From Lasiodiplodia sp. COLG20 (lineage: Eukaryota > Ascomycota > Dothideomycetes > Botryosphaeriales > Botryosphaeriaceae): a DNA stretch of 64,000 nucleotides. Of the stretch, positions 32,401 through 45,323 are shown one piece after another. Within the stretch, counting starts at the first letter, position 1. Each line of letters begins with the position of its first letter. Under the pieces are notes generated by a model. That model saw only the letters and a list, made by a program, of their open reading frames with translations. It did not search any database and was not told the origin of the DNA. The translations under genes and the position numbers were made by a program. The stretch is from positions 2,779,689 through 2,843,688 of the forward strand of contig VNWV01000006.1 of the NCBI GenBank assembly GCA_009801085.1, given 5' to 3'.

Positions 32401-33525
32401 GAGCACGATCCTCTTGACACCATGTTGCAGAGTACCGAGATCTCTCTGGAAAGGCTTTACGAGACGCTCAAGATTGTGTTTGGCAGCCCCATGGCTTCAT
32501 GCTACCATAGGCTCCACGAAGACCTACCGTCTAAGCGCATGTTTGCATTACTTCGATACAAGCCTGAACGTAGTCTTCAGCCAAGAGTTTTTCCGCTACG
32601 TGGGGAGCCTCATGAGCAGGTAGCTCACTCGCTTGCCTTTTGCGGCTTCGTCAGTGGCCTTGCAAGGCTGGCGGAAACACAGCCCGCTTTGTTGGAAACA
32701 AGAGACAGCTATGGCTATCATGCATTAGCCTACGCTATTGAGGGGAAGCAAGCCTCAGCGGTCCGCGTATTGTTGCAGGCCGGAACTGACTTGAATACTC
32801 CACTGGAAGGGAAGTCATACACACCCCTCTCCCTCGCATGCATCTGGGGTGACACAGAGGTCATTTCCCTGATGATCAAGGCCGGAGCCGAAGTCAACCC
32901 TGAAGGTTGCCATGTGTCGCCGCTCCATTGTGCAGCTTTCGCTGGACACCGCAACGTCATTGATCTGCTCATGAGGGCAGGAGCAAAGATCAACAATCAG
33001 AAGAGACATGGCTTCACACCGCTCCATGCATTAGCTTTCAGCAAGAAAGCGCATTCCGCTATGGTTTCACAACTGATGAATCATGGTGCGAGGATGGACA
33101 TAACAGACGACTACCTTCGGAACCCCCTCCACATTTCGGTGGAGAAGAGCCCTATCTCAGTCTTCAAAGAGTTTCTGAAAGCAACTATGGCCTTTGAAAA
33201 GAAGAACAAATACAGAATGCGGTTGCTGTCTGCAATGTCAAAGCTATTCATGGGGTATGATCTCACTTCTTGCATCATCGACAGACGGGACATCTTTGGC
33301 GCAACTCCTTTCTCTCAGGCTCTTTCTGATTCAGACTGTGAACGTCTAAAGTTACTGTATGAGGCTGGAGCGGATACGAGAATCTATGTCAGCGAGGACA
33401 AAGAAGAGTCTGTTTCCAGACTGCTTCGAGACGCAGGGTTACAGCAAACGACAGGGGACTCATTGGAATCGGTATCAGAGGAGGCGAATAGTACTCGTTC
33501 ACAATCTCTTAAGCGGATGGGTTAG
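29475..33525 (+). CDS. NLR-like STAND protein: alpha/beta-hydrolase, NACHT, ankyrin repeats
   Basis: Five exons (29475-29785, 29841-30117, 30179-30463, 30517-30766, 30818-33525) join in frame to 1276 residues. Residues 1-105 form a small module (TFRLRGVPIGSNEEHVRDLV) shared with the truncated copy. Residues about 105-290 are a SesB/PGAP1-like serine hydrolase: VPGLNSHGFGSF, nucleophile Ser188 in GHSLGG, then FGVPSQG. A NACHT NTPase follows, with Walker A GNPGSGKS at 423-430 and Walker B FILIDALDES (Asp535). Ankyrin repeats lie at about 1004-1150 (TPLSLACIWGDTEVISLMIK, SPLHCAAFAGHRNVIDLLMR, TPLHALAF). Fungal proteins of this plan act as intracellular receptors in non-self recognition; ligand binding to the repeats is thought to trigger NACHT oligomerisation and activate the N-terminal domain. 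Intron 4 (AAG acceptor) is the least certain. A decayed copy lies head-to-head upstream. Confidence 0.85.
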
Positions 33526-33835
33526 GAAATGGGAAGATTAGTGGGAAGTTTCAATTTACTATTGTGAAGGCGTATTTGGGGAGTTGATATGGGTGTCGAA
33601 TGAACTATTTGAATGGGATCTGTGTCCGAACGGGGCTTCCTTTGATGTGTCTCTTGGCTGGCTCTCACAGAGAATGCACAGTGATAGGAAGGCAGTAGAA
33701 CATTACGCGCGTGATATTTCTCCACAACCATCAATTTCACATCTGCAAAGAACCAAGCTATTTTGAACCACCACCATCACCACCACCACCACTCAGCCCT
33801 CCGCCCCCTCCGCCCCCAAGCTCTTCTCCCCCCAG
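33526..33835. other. Convergent intergenic region
   Basis: A 310-bp gap between the 3' ends of the NLR (+) and the glucoamylase (-), with a CCACCACC/CCGCC-rich stretch from 33764 to 33832 that lies in the glucoamylase 3' UTR. No gene is seen. Confidence 0.45.
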
Positions 33836-35881
<2,046 letters not shown>

Positions 35882-37845
35882 GATCGATGAGTATCAGGAC
35901 GAGACAATAGACCGGAAGTAACGAGAGAGAGCCAGGAAGTGGGAAACACCGTGTGCTGCGCTGCCCGTTCCTGGAGAGCCCATCTGTTGCGGGTGCTCGA
36001 CCTCCCTTTATATGTTTTGAGTTTGGGCGAGTCACGGCACCAGGCAGACCGTTCAAGGTTTTTCATGGCGGACCGGCCCTAGCGGAGAGCCCAGCAGCAG
36101 AAAGCCGGTGGCCCAAGCTCTTCGAATTGGTTGTCCCGCCGGAGAGGGTGGACGGAGTGGAATGACGCGCGCACTAAACCTGTACCGGGGTGCCGTCGAT
36201 GTTTGGATTGCTGGTCAGCTGTGGTGGTGAGCAGCGTTTCGCTCGGCTCGGATGGGCCGAAGAATTCCTGCATCGGAGCGACCAGCTGGAGAGGGAAGGT
36301 GGGAAGAGTGTGGGGAACAGCGGGCACTAAAAAGGGGCGCGTGCGAGCGACAAACGCTCAGAGAACAAATAATCCGGGGGGTTTTTGGCGGGCGAGAAGG
36401 CACCTAATCGAAAGGCGAGGCACGGAAACGAGAATCGCGTAAGTGTGAGGTGTTCAGGGGTGCTATATTGCGGCTCTGGGCCGTGATTGGCTGGATGTCG
36501 GAGCGGATGTAAATAGCATCGCATCGGCCTGTCCGGGAGAGAAAGGCGGAAGAGGCGTTAATTCATGCGGATGACGCGGGGTAGAGTAGCTTCCAATTAT
36601 CGTGGCTGGCGCAATCATAGCTGAATGATGGAATTTCTGGGCATGTCTTGCCATCATGGGGAGATGAGCGAGCAGGGATGGCCTCTGACTGGCTCCCGTA
36701 TGCCTGTTCGTCATCTCCGCCAAAAGCCGCAACGCCTCTCCCCTCGAAACCACTGCCTGGGGTCGCCAACCTGGTGATGTTCACATGTTTGCCGAGTCTC
36801 TGCTTGCACTATGGTGTACCCACTTGCCCAATCATCTTGTCAGGCAATATATGCTCCTATAGGGCAGAGACCGCGGGCCAGATGCGCGAATTTGCCCACA
36901 AGGAGAAGAGGAAAAAAACAAGGTGCTCTCTCGGTGCCGACACGAGCAAAAACGCCCGGGCCGCTGTCCCCAGTGAGGTGCGGTACGCCTGCATTATTCA
37001 ATCCATCCGCTCCTTGTGCACGCAACCGGACGAGCATGTGTTATGTCGGATATTTTTCCAGGGCTTGCGTTTGTATACCTAATCGACATCCGATTGAGGC
37101 CATGCGGCTTCCAGGAGGGCTATTTTTGCACATTATCCTGCCGATCGATACCCAAGCAAGTAACCATACTTTAAGCTTGCATTATGCTTCAGGGCGCAAC
37201 GCAGGCACCACGCATGTAAGAACGTGGCGGTGTCAGCAGGCATCGGTACCTGCGACACTAACGGCCGGCTGCAGCTCTACCCACCATCCACCTCATCAGA
37301 TTATTGTAGGAAATAGCCTGTACGATTGAGTAGCCTTAGTGCTGCGCAAAATCCTGAGCTATGCCGTTAAGTGAAGCAAGCTCCGGTGGCAAGATCACGT
37401 CTTCAATTCTTCCGTGATCCTCGAGCTATTGTTTCGATTTCATCCGCCGGGGTGTGTGTTGTTCGACTCATGCCTGTTCGTTAAGCAACGGGCCTGTCGT
37501 CATTGCTTGAGCCACACATTTGGAACCGAGAAGCTTCTGCCGACAATAGACCACTCATATCAGCCGGATTAAATTGCAAGGACCGCCCCGGCACTTATCG
37601 TCTGCGGCTCAACTGCCGTGCGGGGCGTCATGTGGATGTTTGCGTGGAGTGAAAACATCACGGGCCGACATCGCCACCACCTCGCAAAGAAATTCCTTCA
37701 GAGAGTAAGTCCACTCCGATCATGCATGGGAGTTTCTTGCCACCTTCTGGACACGAAGAAGATCGCTGAACTGGCTGCAATATTGAAGCTCTGAGGCGAC
37801 CGGCAATGTGATTGAACGTGTAGAAAGTTTTTCATTCGATGACTG
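35882..37845. other. Long upstream region of the glucoamylase gene
   Basis: About 2 kb with no recognisable gene, on the promoter side of the glucoamylase and the 3' side of the CorA-like gene. ORFs up to 172 codons (36811-37329 +) are not protein-like. It is probably mostly regulatory DNA plus the CorA-like 3' UTR. Confidence 0.4.
36007..36012 (-). promoter_or_regulatory. TATA box of the glucoamylase gene
   Basis: TATAAA on the minus strand, 126-131 bp upstream of the glucoamylase ATG, a usual distance for a strongly induced fungal gene. The assignment rests on motif and position. Confidence 0.5.
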
Positions 37846-40537
37846 CTAGACCTCCTGGGTTCGTGTCATGTTTTCGTCCTTCTCGTTCTTTCGTGACATA
37901 CGCTTCAAAATTTTTGGATCGAACCACCTCCTTTTACTCTTCCCACTCTCTTGCGACCCTTCTACAGAGCTGTCCTTTTCCATCATATCTGTGCTCGTTG
38001 GCGAGCGTTGCATCCGTGGCCGTTGCTGCCTGTCAGAAGCACAGCTTCTTCGACGAGCGTAAGGGTTAGCGTTAGGGCCCTCCTCTTCTTTTTCTTCCTG
38101 TTTTTGGCCTTTCTGCGGCCGACTCGTCTTCGGGGCCAAGCCAGACATGAAGGCCAGAAACCAGAGACTCGTCTTCATAACCTCTTTGCATCGTGCTTTC
38201 CAGAATTCGTAGCCTTTCGTCGTGTTGAGGGAGCCGATGAGCAAGAAGAATGGGACGCAGACGACGACCAGAACTGTGCCAAACTCCCAGAAAGTGTGCT
38301 CCGTAGACATGTTCGTCATCCCAAATACGCTTGTGACAAAGGTGAGAGGCTGCAGCTTGTAAGTACTTGGTTCACTTGAAAATCTAGTAATACTTACCAT
38401 GAAGAAGATGTTGATGAGCGTCAGGAGCTTGACGTTGTGTCCCTGGAGGATGGTGATCTCGGAGAGTTCGACTGACTTGCGCGATTCCAGGACAGAAGTG
38501 CCGCTGAACAGCTGATCTCGCAAATCCCGGATTTCCAACCTCCTGTCATTGTTTTCCTTGATTTGTTCATGCAGATGCCTTATTTCGCGTTCGAACTCCT
38601 TCCGCAGCAGATACAGTTTTCTTTTGAAGTGGTCGTTGCGGGGTAATGATTCATCCAGCAACGGCCAAATGCTCTTATGTCTTCCTTCCCACACCTCGTC
38701 CGTGAAAGTGTCCTCGTACGCGTCAATCATGGCCTTGATGCTGTCGTTGATGGATCCAAGTGTTTGATGCGCCCAGAAGTAGCCTCGGGTAAAGGTGAAG
38801 TTGTCGTCCTCGAACAGACGCCTGTCCCGTTGATCCGCATCAAAAATGAAATCTGTTGGCGGGGTGATCATTCTCGTAATCTGCTTGTAGATCTCCTCGT
38901 AGCGTTTGCGTGCGTCCCGGAACTCCATAAGAACTGTTGCCAAGAAAGCCTCCGGACCATTGACATAATGTTTGTTGGCATCGTGAGCATCGGCATTCCC
39001 GAGCCAGTCGGGGTAAGCTTGCATATTGAGTACCACCCATGGCGAGAATGGATCGAATACAAGGCCCTGCTTGACTTTGACATTCTTCCGCCGGGACATG
39101 TTACGGAGCTTCTTGATGGAATCTCCCAGTAATGCTAGAGAAACGACTGAGCTGCAGCGAGAAAGAGGTAGGTGGGCATTAGATGGTGCCGCCTGCCTAT
39201 CATGGCTTTGCCACGGCATGGGCTGACGGTCTTCGCCGATGATTGTATAGTATTCAAAGCTGAAGGTGAATGTTCGCTGGTGTCGTGAGTCATGGGAGAA
39301 GGGCCTGTGGGGTGTTGCCTTTGACACCGGGGTTAGTAGAGAGCGCGTGAGGGCGTCAAGCATGGAAGAGGACGTGGTGAAGAGGCTTTGTACCGATGAG
39401 TGTTCGGAGTTAACCAAGTGCTGGAACAGCTCGTCCATATCGAAGTACTGGTTCATGGCATAGTGCAAGGCACCGAAGACGATAGGCGCTGGTTCTTGGG
39501 CGATGCTGTAAACAGTCAGCTGGGGCCGCCCAGTGCGACTGTCTGGACAGAGCTTACACTATTCGGCCCACGGCAGAGGTATTATTGGGCTCCACATTGA
39601 TGTCCTGTACAACTTGTCATTGGATTGATTCACTTGAACAAGCTTTGAACGGAATCCGGCAAGGTCGGCTTGATAGCCGGAGTAGTCATCCGAACAGGGG
39701 TCAAATGATGATCTGAAACATCCATCATGCCAAGTGCATGGCCCGGATGGTGTGCCGACTCTTCCGACTAATACTCAAAACCCAACGTCATCCTTCCAGC
39801 GAAAGGCTGCACCTCCAACTTTTTTCTTTGACTCTTCACAATGAAAACAACTTACCTTGATGGTGTTCCAGAACGCGGCGGCCTTGGACTGTGTTACCTC
39901 CTCGTCTTCACCGGTTTCGATATCGAGACTTATGGGCGTGCCGTCAACTCCTACATCGTAAACCTGGTAACTCGAAGGGATTGACATGTCCTCGTCACTG
40001 GGAGTCGGAAACAGATAGGGAGACAGCAATTGGCCATCCTGCACTACTTCTTCTAGGATAGTCTGGCCGCACGACTCCCAATCGTAAGTCCTCAAGTGGG
40101 TGCGCAGGCCTTCTTCGGCTAACGACGTGGACGGCAGAGGCGTTCGAACCTTGATCCAAGGGGTTAGTATGGCTGCTAAAGCGGAGCATCACGATCCCCA
40201 GAGGGCGCAGCAACTCCAGGTGGTCCGAGCTTGGGCCTATAGGAAGAGAACCTACATAAAACGTCTCGTCATCCTCGTCGTCGCTGTCCACCGAGATGGC
40301 CGAGCTTGTGTGCAGGATCGACGCCAGCCCCGTCGACTTGCGGCCCGGGTCGGCAAAGGAGACGGTCGACTGGCGGCCGATGCCGTCACTGAAGGTAGGG
40401 GAGGACGGGCTCTCGTCCCGCGAGGCCTCTGCAGCGGCTGCCTCTTGCTGACGGAGGGCGTCATGGACGCGCTGTTCCAGGGCCAGGAAGGCGGCGCGCT
40501 GCTCCTCCAGCTGCCGGATTAGGGACTCGGTACTCAT
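37846..40537 (-). CDS. CorA-like divalent cation transporter domain protein
   Basis: Five exons (40537-40256, 40149-39856, 39604-39558, 39505-38398, 38349-37846) join in frame to 744 residues. The N-terminus (MSTESLIRQLEEQRAAFLAL) is a coiled coil followed by an acidic Ser-rich stretch. The large cytosolic part ends with a long helix (ESRKSVELSEITILQGHNVK), the first membrane helix LLTLINIFFMPLTFVTSVF, the motif GMTNM in place of the canonical GMN (Gly587), and the second helix FWEFGTVLVVVCVPFFLLIG. The C-terminal 100 residues are highly charged. This is the CorA/Mrs2-Alr topology. I believe GMTNM is a common variant among fungal CorA-like proteins (from memory), and whether they carry Mg2+ is unclear. 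The last intron (48 bp, 38350-38397) is a multiple of three without a stop and sits inside the first helix. Confidence 0.8.
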
Positions 40538-42238
40538 CGTGGGTGCGCGCGGCGCGTCGGACAGCAGCACTCAGGGCAGAGACTTCAGCTCGGTGGCCAG
40601 CGGGACGTATCAATATGATGGCGCACCGCGGCCGTCAGAACGTTAGTGGTTTATCTTCGGGCTGCGTCCCGGCCCTGGAATGGTGCCGTCGTCGCGGGAG
40701 CCGCAGACACATGCGAGTGGCGGCCGAAGGAACCCCATGATTCAGGCGCTTGTGTGGTAGCCCCATCCCGCCGTGGAGAAGCGGTGAGAGGCGCGCGGCC
40801 AAACAGAAGGCGACATGTACAGGCCCGCACCGGTCAATTGAGCTTCCGGGCCCCGGCAGGCTGGGCGCGAGCTAGCTGACGAGCACACCAAGGCGCTCTG
40901 CTGATGGGCGGGGAGGCGGACAGCGAATGAGCAGCGGCGACGAGGGCGAATCTGGAGACATTGATGCTGGGCGGCGATGGCGAACGATCTCCGCTAGGCC
41001 CAGCCTCCCTCGTAAGCGAGCGAATGCGCACCATCATCACCTCGGTTGCCCCCGCCAGATGCGACTCCAGCGCGTCGGCCCACGATGCACGACTGCCGGA
41101 TTCAGAGCCCGAGCCCGCAGGAACGGGGAGGGAGCGGCGCGGATGTGCTGGCCACAACCTTCCAGAAGGCGGATCTGTCGCGTGCTTAGGGCTCCGTCTT
41201 CCCTTTTCGAGCCGCTCCGCTCCAACACACCGTCAAACTGCACGCCTCGAACTCCAGCTCCGCGAAAATTTTCAGAGACCCATGGCCTCCGTGCCAGTCT
41301 GTCCGAAACGTGCGGCACGCTTGCCTCTTCTCGCCTCGGCGGAGATCTGCTGGAGATACCGTCTCGCGTCATCGGGCGCGCCCTCCGAGCTGATCAGCAA
41401 AACACGTTGTCATGAACTGCCGACGCTGACCGCGGCTCCGCCCCGATTCTGCGATTGCGGCGCTGATAACATCTGTCATCTTGCCGCCAAGCCCGGGACC
41501 CATTCTCCTTGTCTGAGGTGAAGAAGACGTCCTGTTGCACCAGAGCTGAAACTTTTCCACCCACTCTTGCCGTCTTTTCGATCAGAACAGGCGCCTCGAT
41601 CTCCATGGATGCCGCCGCTTCATACATATGAAACAGTTTGCGCTCTCTCTTCTGCGTAGTATTGCAGCTTCTGCTGCTTGGCCCATGCAAGGACAACACC
41701 TCGGTCACACCTACTTTTCCGTGCTTGGCGTGCTTGCTGTCATCGGACGCACGGCACATGTCGTCCTATCTGACTCTCTAGCGGGAAGACTTCAGCTGAG
41801 GTTGGGGATTGATACCACTCGCACGGATCGTTAAACCTCAGGACGCCTTGCATGCTCTAGATCTGGAGCGGCTCGCCACTCATTTCGTTGAATCGTCAAT
41901 GTCCGACGCGGTTGATGACTTAACTGAGACCTGACGTCCTCAGCCCTATCGGATTGCTCGCAAAGCATTGATCAACCCAGGCTCGCACGTCCTGTCTTCC
42001 CACCAGGCGGGTACGGCACGCACGGGCAGAACGGTGGACAAACCATGTCTGAGGCATTTTCCTGTTTGTGTGCTGATTTTCCAAGTCCCTGCTTGCTGCC
42101 TGCCTTTCTGCGTCGAACTCCACGCGATAGCATCATAACGGCGGGCCCCCCATTCTCCACGTTCTGGAGCTTCCGGAGCTTCTCCCAGGAACGGAACGCC
42201 AATCCCCACAAAACCTCAGTCAATACACAGTGCTAGTC
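40538..42238. other. Intergenic region
   Basis: About 1.7 kb between the CorA-like start and the DUF1349 stop, both on the minus strand, so it contains the CorA-like promoter and the DUF1349 3' UTR. GC-rich chance ORFs occur in all frames. No RNA gene, repeat or conserved protein is seen. Confidence 0.4.
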
Positions 42239-43061
42239 TCACTTCACCTCCACCTCTGCCCCCTCAAACTCCACTACCAACCCCTCGGCCCCAACCACAC
42301 TCCCCTTCTCCGCCGGCCTCGCCGCCATCGCCCTCACATCGACGTTCCACTCCCCCTCCTCCGCGAACCACCACGTGCACTCCCTCAGCGGCCACCTCTC
42401 CGCCTCTTCCCCATCCGCCCCCAGCACGAGCTGGTACACCCACAAGCTCGTCCCCAGGTCGTCCGTCTCGCGGCGCACCTCGATCGTCACGGGGCCCGTC
42501 GCGTTGTTCGGCGTGCTGGCCGCCGGCGGCGTGACGCTCCAGTCGGCGTACGACTGCGTAGCGACGGTGCTGAGGTACGGGCGGTGCAGGTAGAACTCGA
42601 TGCCCGTCTTCAGCCAGCGGTCTTGCTGCTGCTGCACCTGCTGCTCGCTAGTGCCGGCGTTCGGCTTGGTCAGGTGCAGCAGCAGGCCCGCTTGGTCGTA
42701 TTGCGTCGTCCATGGCCCGGAGAAGGTGAGACGGGCGCGCTGGAAGGTGCGCAGCGGGACCGGGCCTGATGGGAGGAGCGGGTGGGTGGGGGCGTTGAAG
42801 CTGTTTGTGGTGAGCTGTTATTCGTGCGTGGTGGCGGTGGTAAGTGCGGGGGGAAACACGTGGGATGCGGGTGCCATTGGAGCATGGCAATGAGGTAAGG
42901 GGGGGTAGGTAGTACCTGTTGGTGCTAGGCGGCTTGCGCCAGATGTCGGTGCCGGGCTGCGCAGTAATGATGAATTTGCCCGAAGCCATTGCAGGTGTGA
43001 CTGCTAGGACGAGTGGCGAAAGGTAAGCAACAACCAACGCAAAGAGGACTTTCATTGTCAT
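42239..43061 (-). CDS. DUF1349 (concanavalin A-like) protein with possible signal peptide
   Basis: Two exons (43061-42916 and 42800-42239; 115-bp intron) give 235 residues. The splice yields ITAQPGTDIWRKPPSTNSFN and NAPTHPLL, and the body shows FSGPWTTQYDQAGLLLHLT, WLKTGIEFYLHRPYLSTVAT, LWVYQLVLG and the aromatic RECTWWFAEEG. This is DUF1349, a beta-sandwich family related to yeast 'regulation of enolase' proteins, with no established activity. Here the first 24 residues (MTMKVLFALVVAYLSPLVLA) look like a signal peptide. A second ATG (MASGKF, 42989) would start a cytosolic form like most relatives. The gene lies alone between larger intergenic regions. Confidence 0.78.
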
Positions 43062-43824
43062 ACAAATGCTGCTCGTTTGCTTGGAGAAGTCTCAGAATTC
43101 CGACTGCGTGATGATGAATGTTGTTATATAGCTCTCTTAAGTTGCTGCGGGCCGAGTCAAAGTGACGTGCGGGGCACACTTGGCAGCTGCTGCATCACGG
43201 CCTCTAGCCTTCCGCTGTGCGATGATCAAGAGAACGAAAACCACAATACGAAGCCGCTAGCATCTATCGGCTAGAACGACTTTATCCGATGCTTGTCCTA
43301 CCAAATTAGTTGCTGTCCACCAACAACTTGGGCGTGATACATTACGTTATCTTGCCGAAGTCCTTACTATTTTCTTCTGCTGGTTGGGACTAGTACCTAA
43401 AAAGGCAATATCCAGAACTCAATTAATGCAAACCCAGGAGGTCGTTTGTAGCGGCTCTAGAATGCGCAAGGAAACGGCTGCCGAGCTGGAAACTTCGGCA
43501 GTATGGAAACATCGCATGTTCCGTTGGCGCTTTGGCTCATCGAAAAAAGACCATTAGCATAAGGTGCACATATACACCCTAACTCCATTAATGTGGATCC
43601 TGAGCAATGTCCTGGGGTCGTTTATGGCCGTTCCGCCGTCCATATTTCCTCATTTAACCTGTCACTCTGTATACGTGGGAATTGTTTCGATGTTGAACAA
43701 ATTTAATTTCAGCGAGAGCTCGCCTCGCCCCAGGAAGCGTCTAGCATCTTGCATGTCGGTATCTCGCTTTTTCTCTGCTGAACTTGGAAGAAATAGATTT
43801 ACAAAGTTTACAGGGTCGATAACC
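43062..43824. other. Intergenic region
   Basis: Promoter side of the DUF1349 gene and 3' side of the complex I gene. No ORF longer than 110 codons outside the flanking genes, and no repeat recognised. Confidence 0.4.
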
Positions 43825-44899
43825 TTATTTCTTCTCCTCCTCCTTCGGGGGCTCCGGCTTGGGCGTCGGGAGCTTGAACTGAGTCGTGTTAGTTGAAGTC
43901 TATTCTTTCTTCTAAACAGAATAGAAAACTTACGCTCTCCGGCTTCCTGTCCTGACCAGGACTGACCTGTTCCCAAGCAGCGCTGCCACCCTGTAAAATC
44001 TGTCAGCACCTTGTTCCTGGCTTGCGTTGTCTTCAAATCCTACCCTGAAGTTCCTGTAAGCCTGGGTCATCTCGAGCGGCTCAACAACAATCCTCTTCTT
44101 CTCCTCATCGTAGCGAATCTCAGTGTAGCCGGTCATTGGGAAATCCTTCCTCAGCGGGTGTCCATCAAAGCCGTAATCGGTCATAATCCTCCTCAGATCG
44201 GGGTGGCCAACGAAGAAAACGCCAAACAAATCGTAGACCTCTCTCTCATACCAGTTGGCACCATCGTAGAGGCTGCAGACACTGGGAACCGGAGTGGCCT
44301 CGTCGGCGTAGGTCTTGACCCTGATGCGGGAGTTGTGGCGGACACTGAGCAAGTTGTAGACGACCTCGAAGCGCTGATCCTTGGTGGGGAAATCGACGGC
44401 AGTGATATCGCTGATCTGAGTGTACTCGGCGGCGGTGTGGTACTTGAGGAACGTGAAGACGGGGATGACACCTTGGGGCGGGATGTAAATGGTCAATTCG
44501 TCCTTCCAGACCGAGAATCTGTGGATTGTCAACGGTTGGGCCGAGGATCGATGGGGATGGCGCTTACTGTTGGATGTATTTCGGCAGACACGACAGGAGG
44601 TACTGGCCGTACTTGTGGAGAGCCTCGCCCTTCTCAGTGTACTTATCGGCCGGGTTCACGATTGGCGCCTTCAGAGTACCGGGGTCGGAGCGCTGCGCAG
44701 ACTAACATCGACGTCAGTGCGTGCCGGAGCTTATGCAGCAGTTGTATCATCATACACGCATGTTCGGGAGCTCGGCATCGGACGGCTTCGCGCGCACGAT
44801 GGTGGTGGTGAAGCTGCGGGCGGCGATGGGCCGCACGGAGGAGCCGGCAGAGCGGAGCGCAGCGCCGATCGCGCGGCTGCTGGACATACGGAGGCTCAT
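43825..44899 (-). CDS. NDUFS3: NADH:ubiquinone oxidoreductase 30 kDa subunit (NDUFS3/NuoC type)
   Basis: Five exons (44899-44756, 44701-44568, 44518-44044, 43990-43934, 43878-43825) join in frame to 287 residues. The first exon encodes a mitochondrial presequence ([20 protein letters not shown] and further Arg/Ser residues). The core has [20 protein letters not shown], then [40 protein letters not shown] and [16 protein letters not shown], the signature of the complex I 30 kDa subunit in the hydrophilic arm near the ubiquinone site. The short fungal C-terminus ends with Pro/Glu/Lys-rich sequence. MSLRM is chosen as start because it begins the presequence; the in-frame ATG at 44962 would add a non-mitochondrial extension. 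It is divergent to NOT4, with 424 bp between start codons. Confidence 0.93.
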
Positions 44900-45323
44900 T
44901 TTGGGCGACGGGACGGAGTTGGCGGGCGTCGCGACGCGCGTGGGATGCTTGGACGAGGCCAATGGCGGAGGATGGGCCTGGTGGTGTTGCTATGCAATCG
45001 TCGAGGTCATCGAGAACCCCGGCGACTCTATTCGCCGGCGCGATTCTTAGCCCGAGCCGACCGACAGGGTTAGCGTGCCAAGACGTGTTCACTGCATACA
45101 GCTTTGCCGGGCCTCTGAACCCGGCCGCCTCTACGACCACCTCCTTCCGCCCATCCTCGCCTACGCATTACGACCTTGTTGACTCCCGCTCACGGCCGGC
45201 GTTCGTCTGTTTGTTGCCTCTGCTCCTCTGCGTTCCCCCGCTGCGGCTTCCCGCTCGTCAATCTGCGCGTCTGCACAACACGCTCCGCGTGCGCCACCAC
45301 CGCCCTTCATCACCGCACACACC
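44900..45323. promoter_or_regulatory. Divergent promoter region, NDUFS3 / NOT4
   Basis: These 424 bp between the two start codons must hold both promoters and leaders. The NOT4 side (45180-45320) is pyrimidine-rich. No specific factor site is claimed. Confidence 0.4.
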
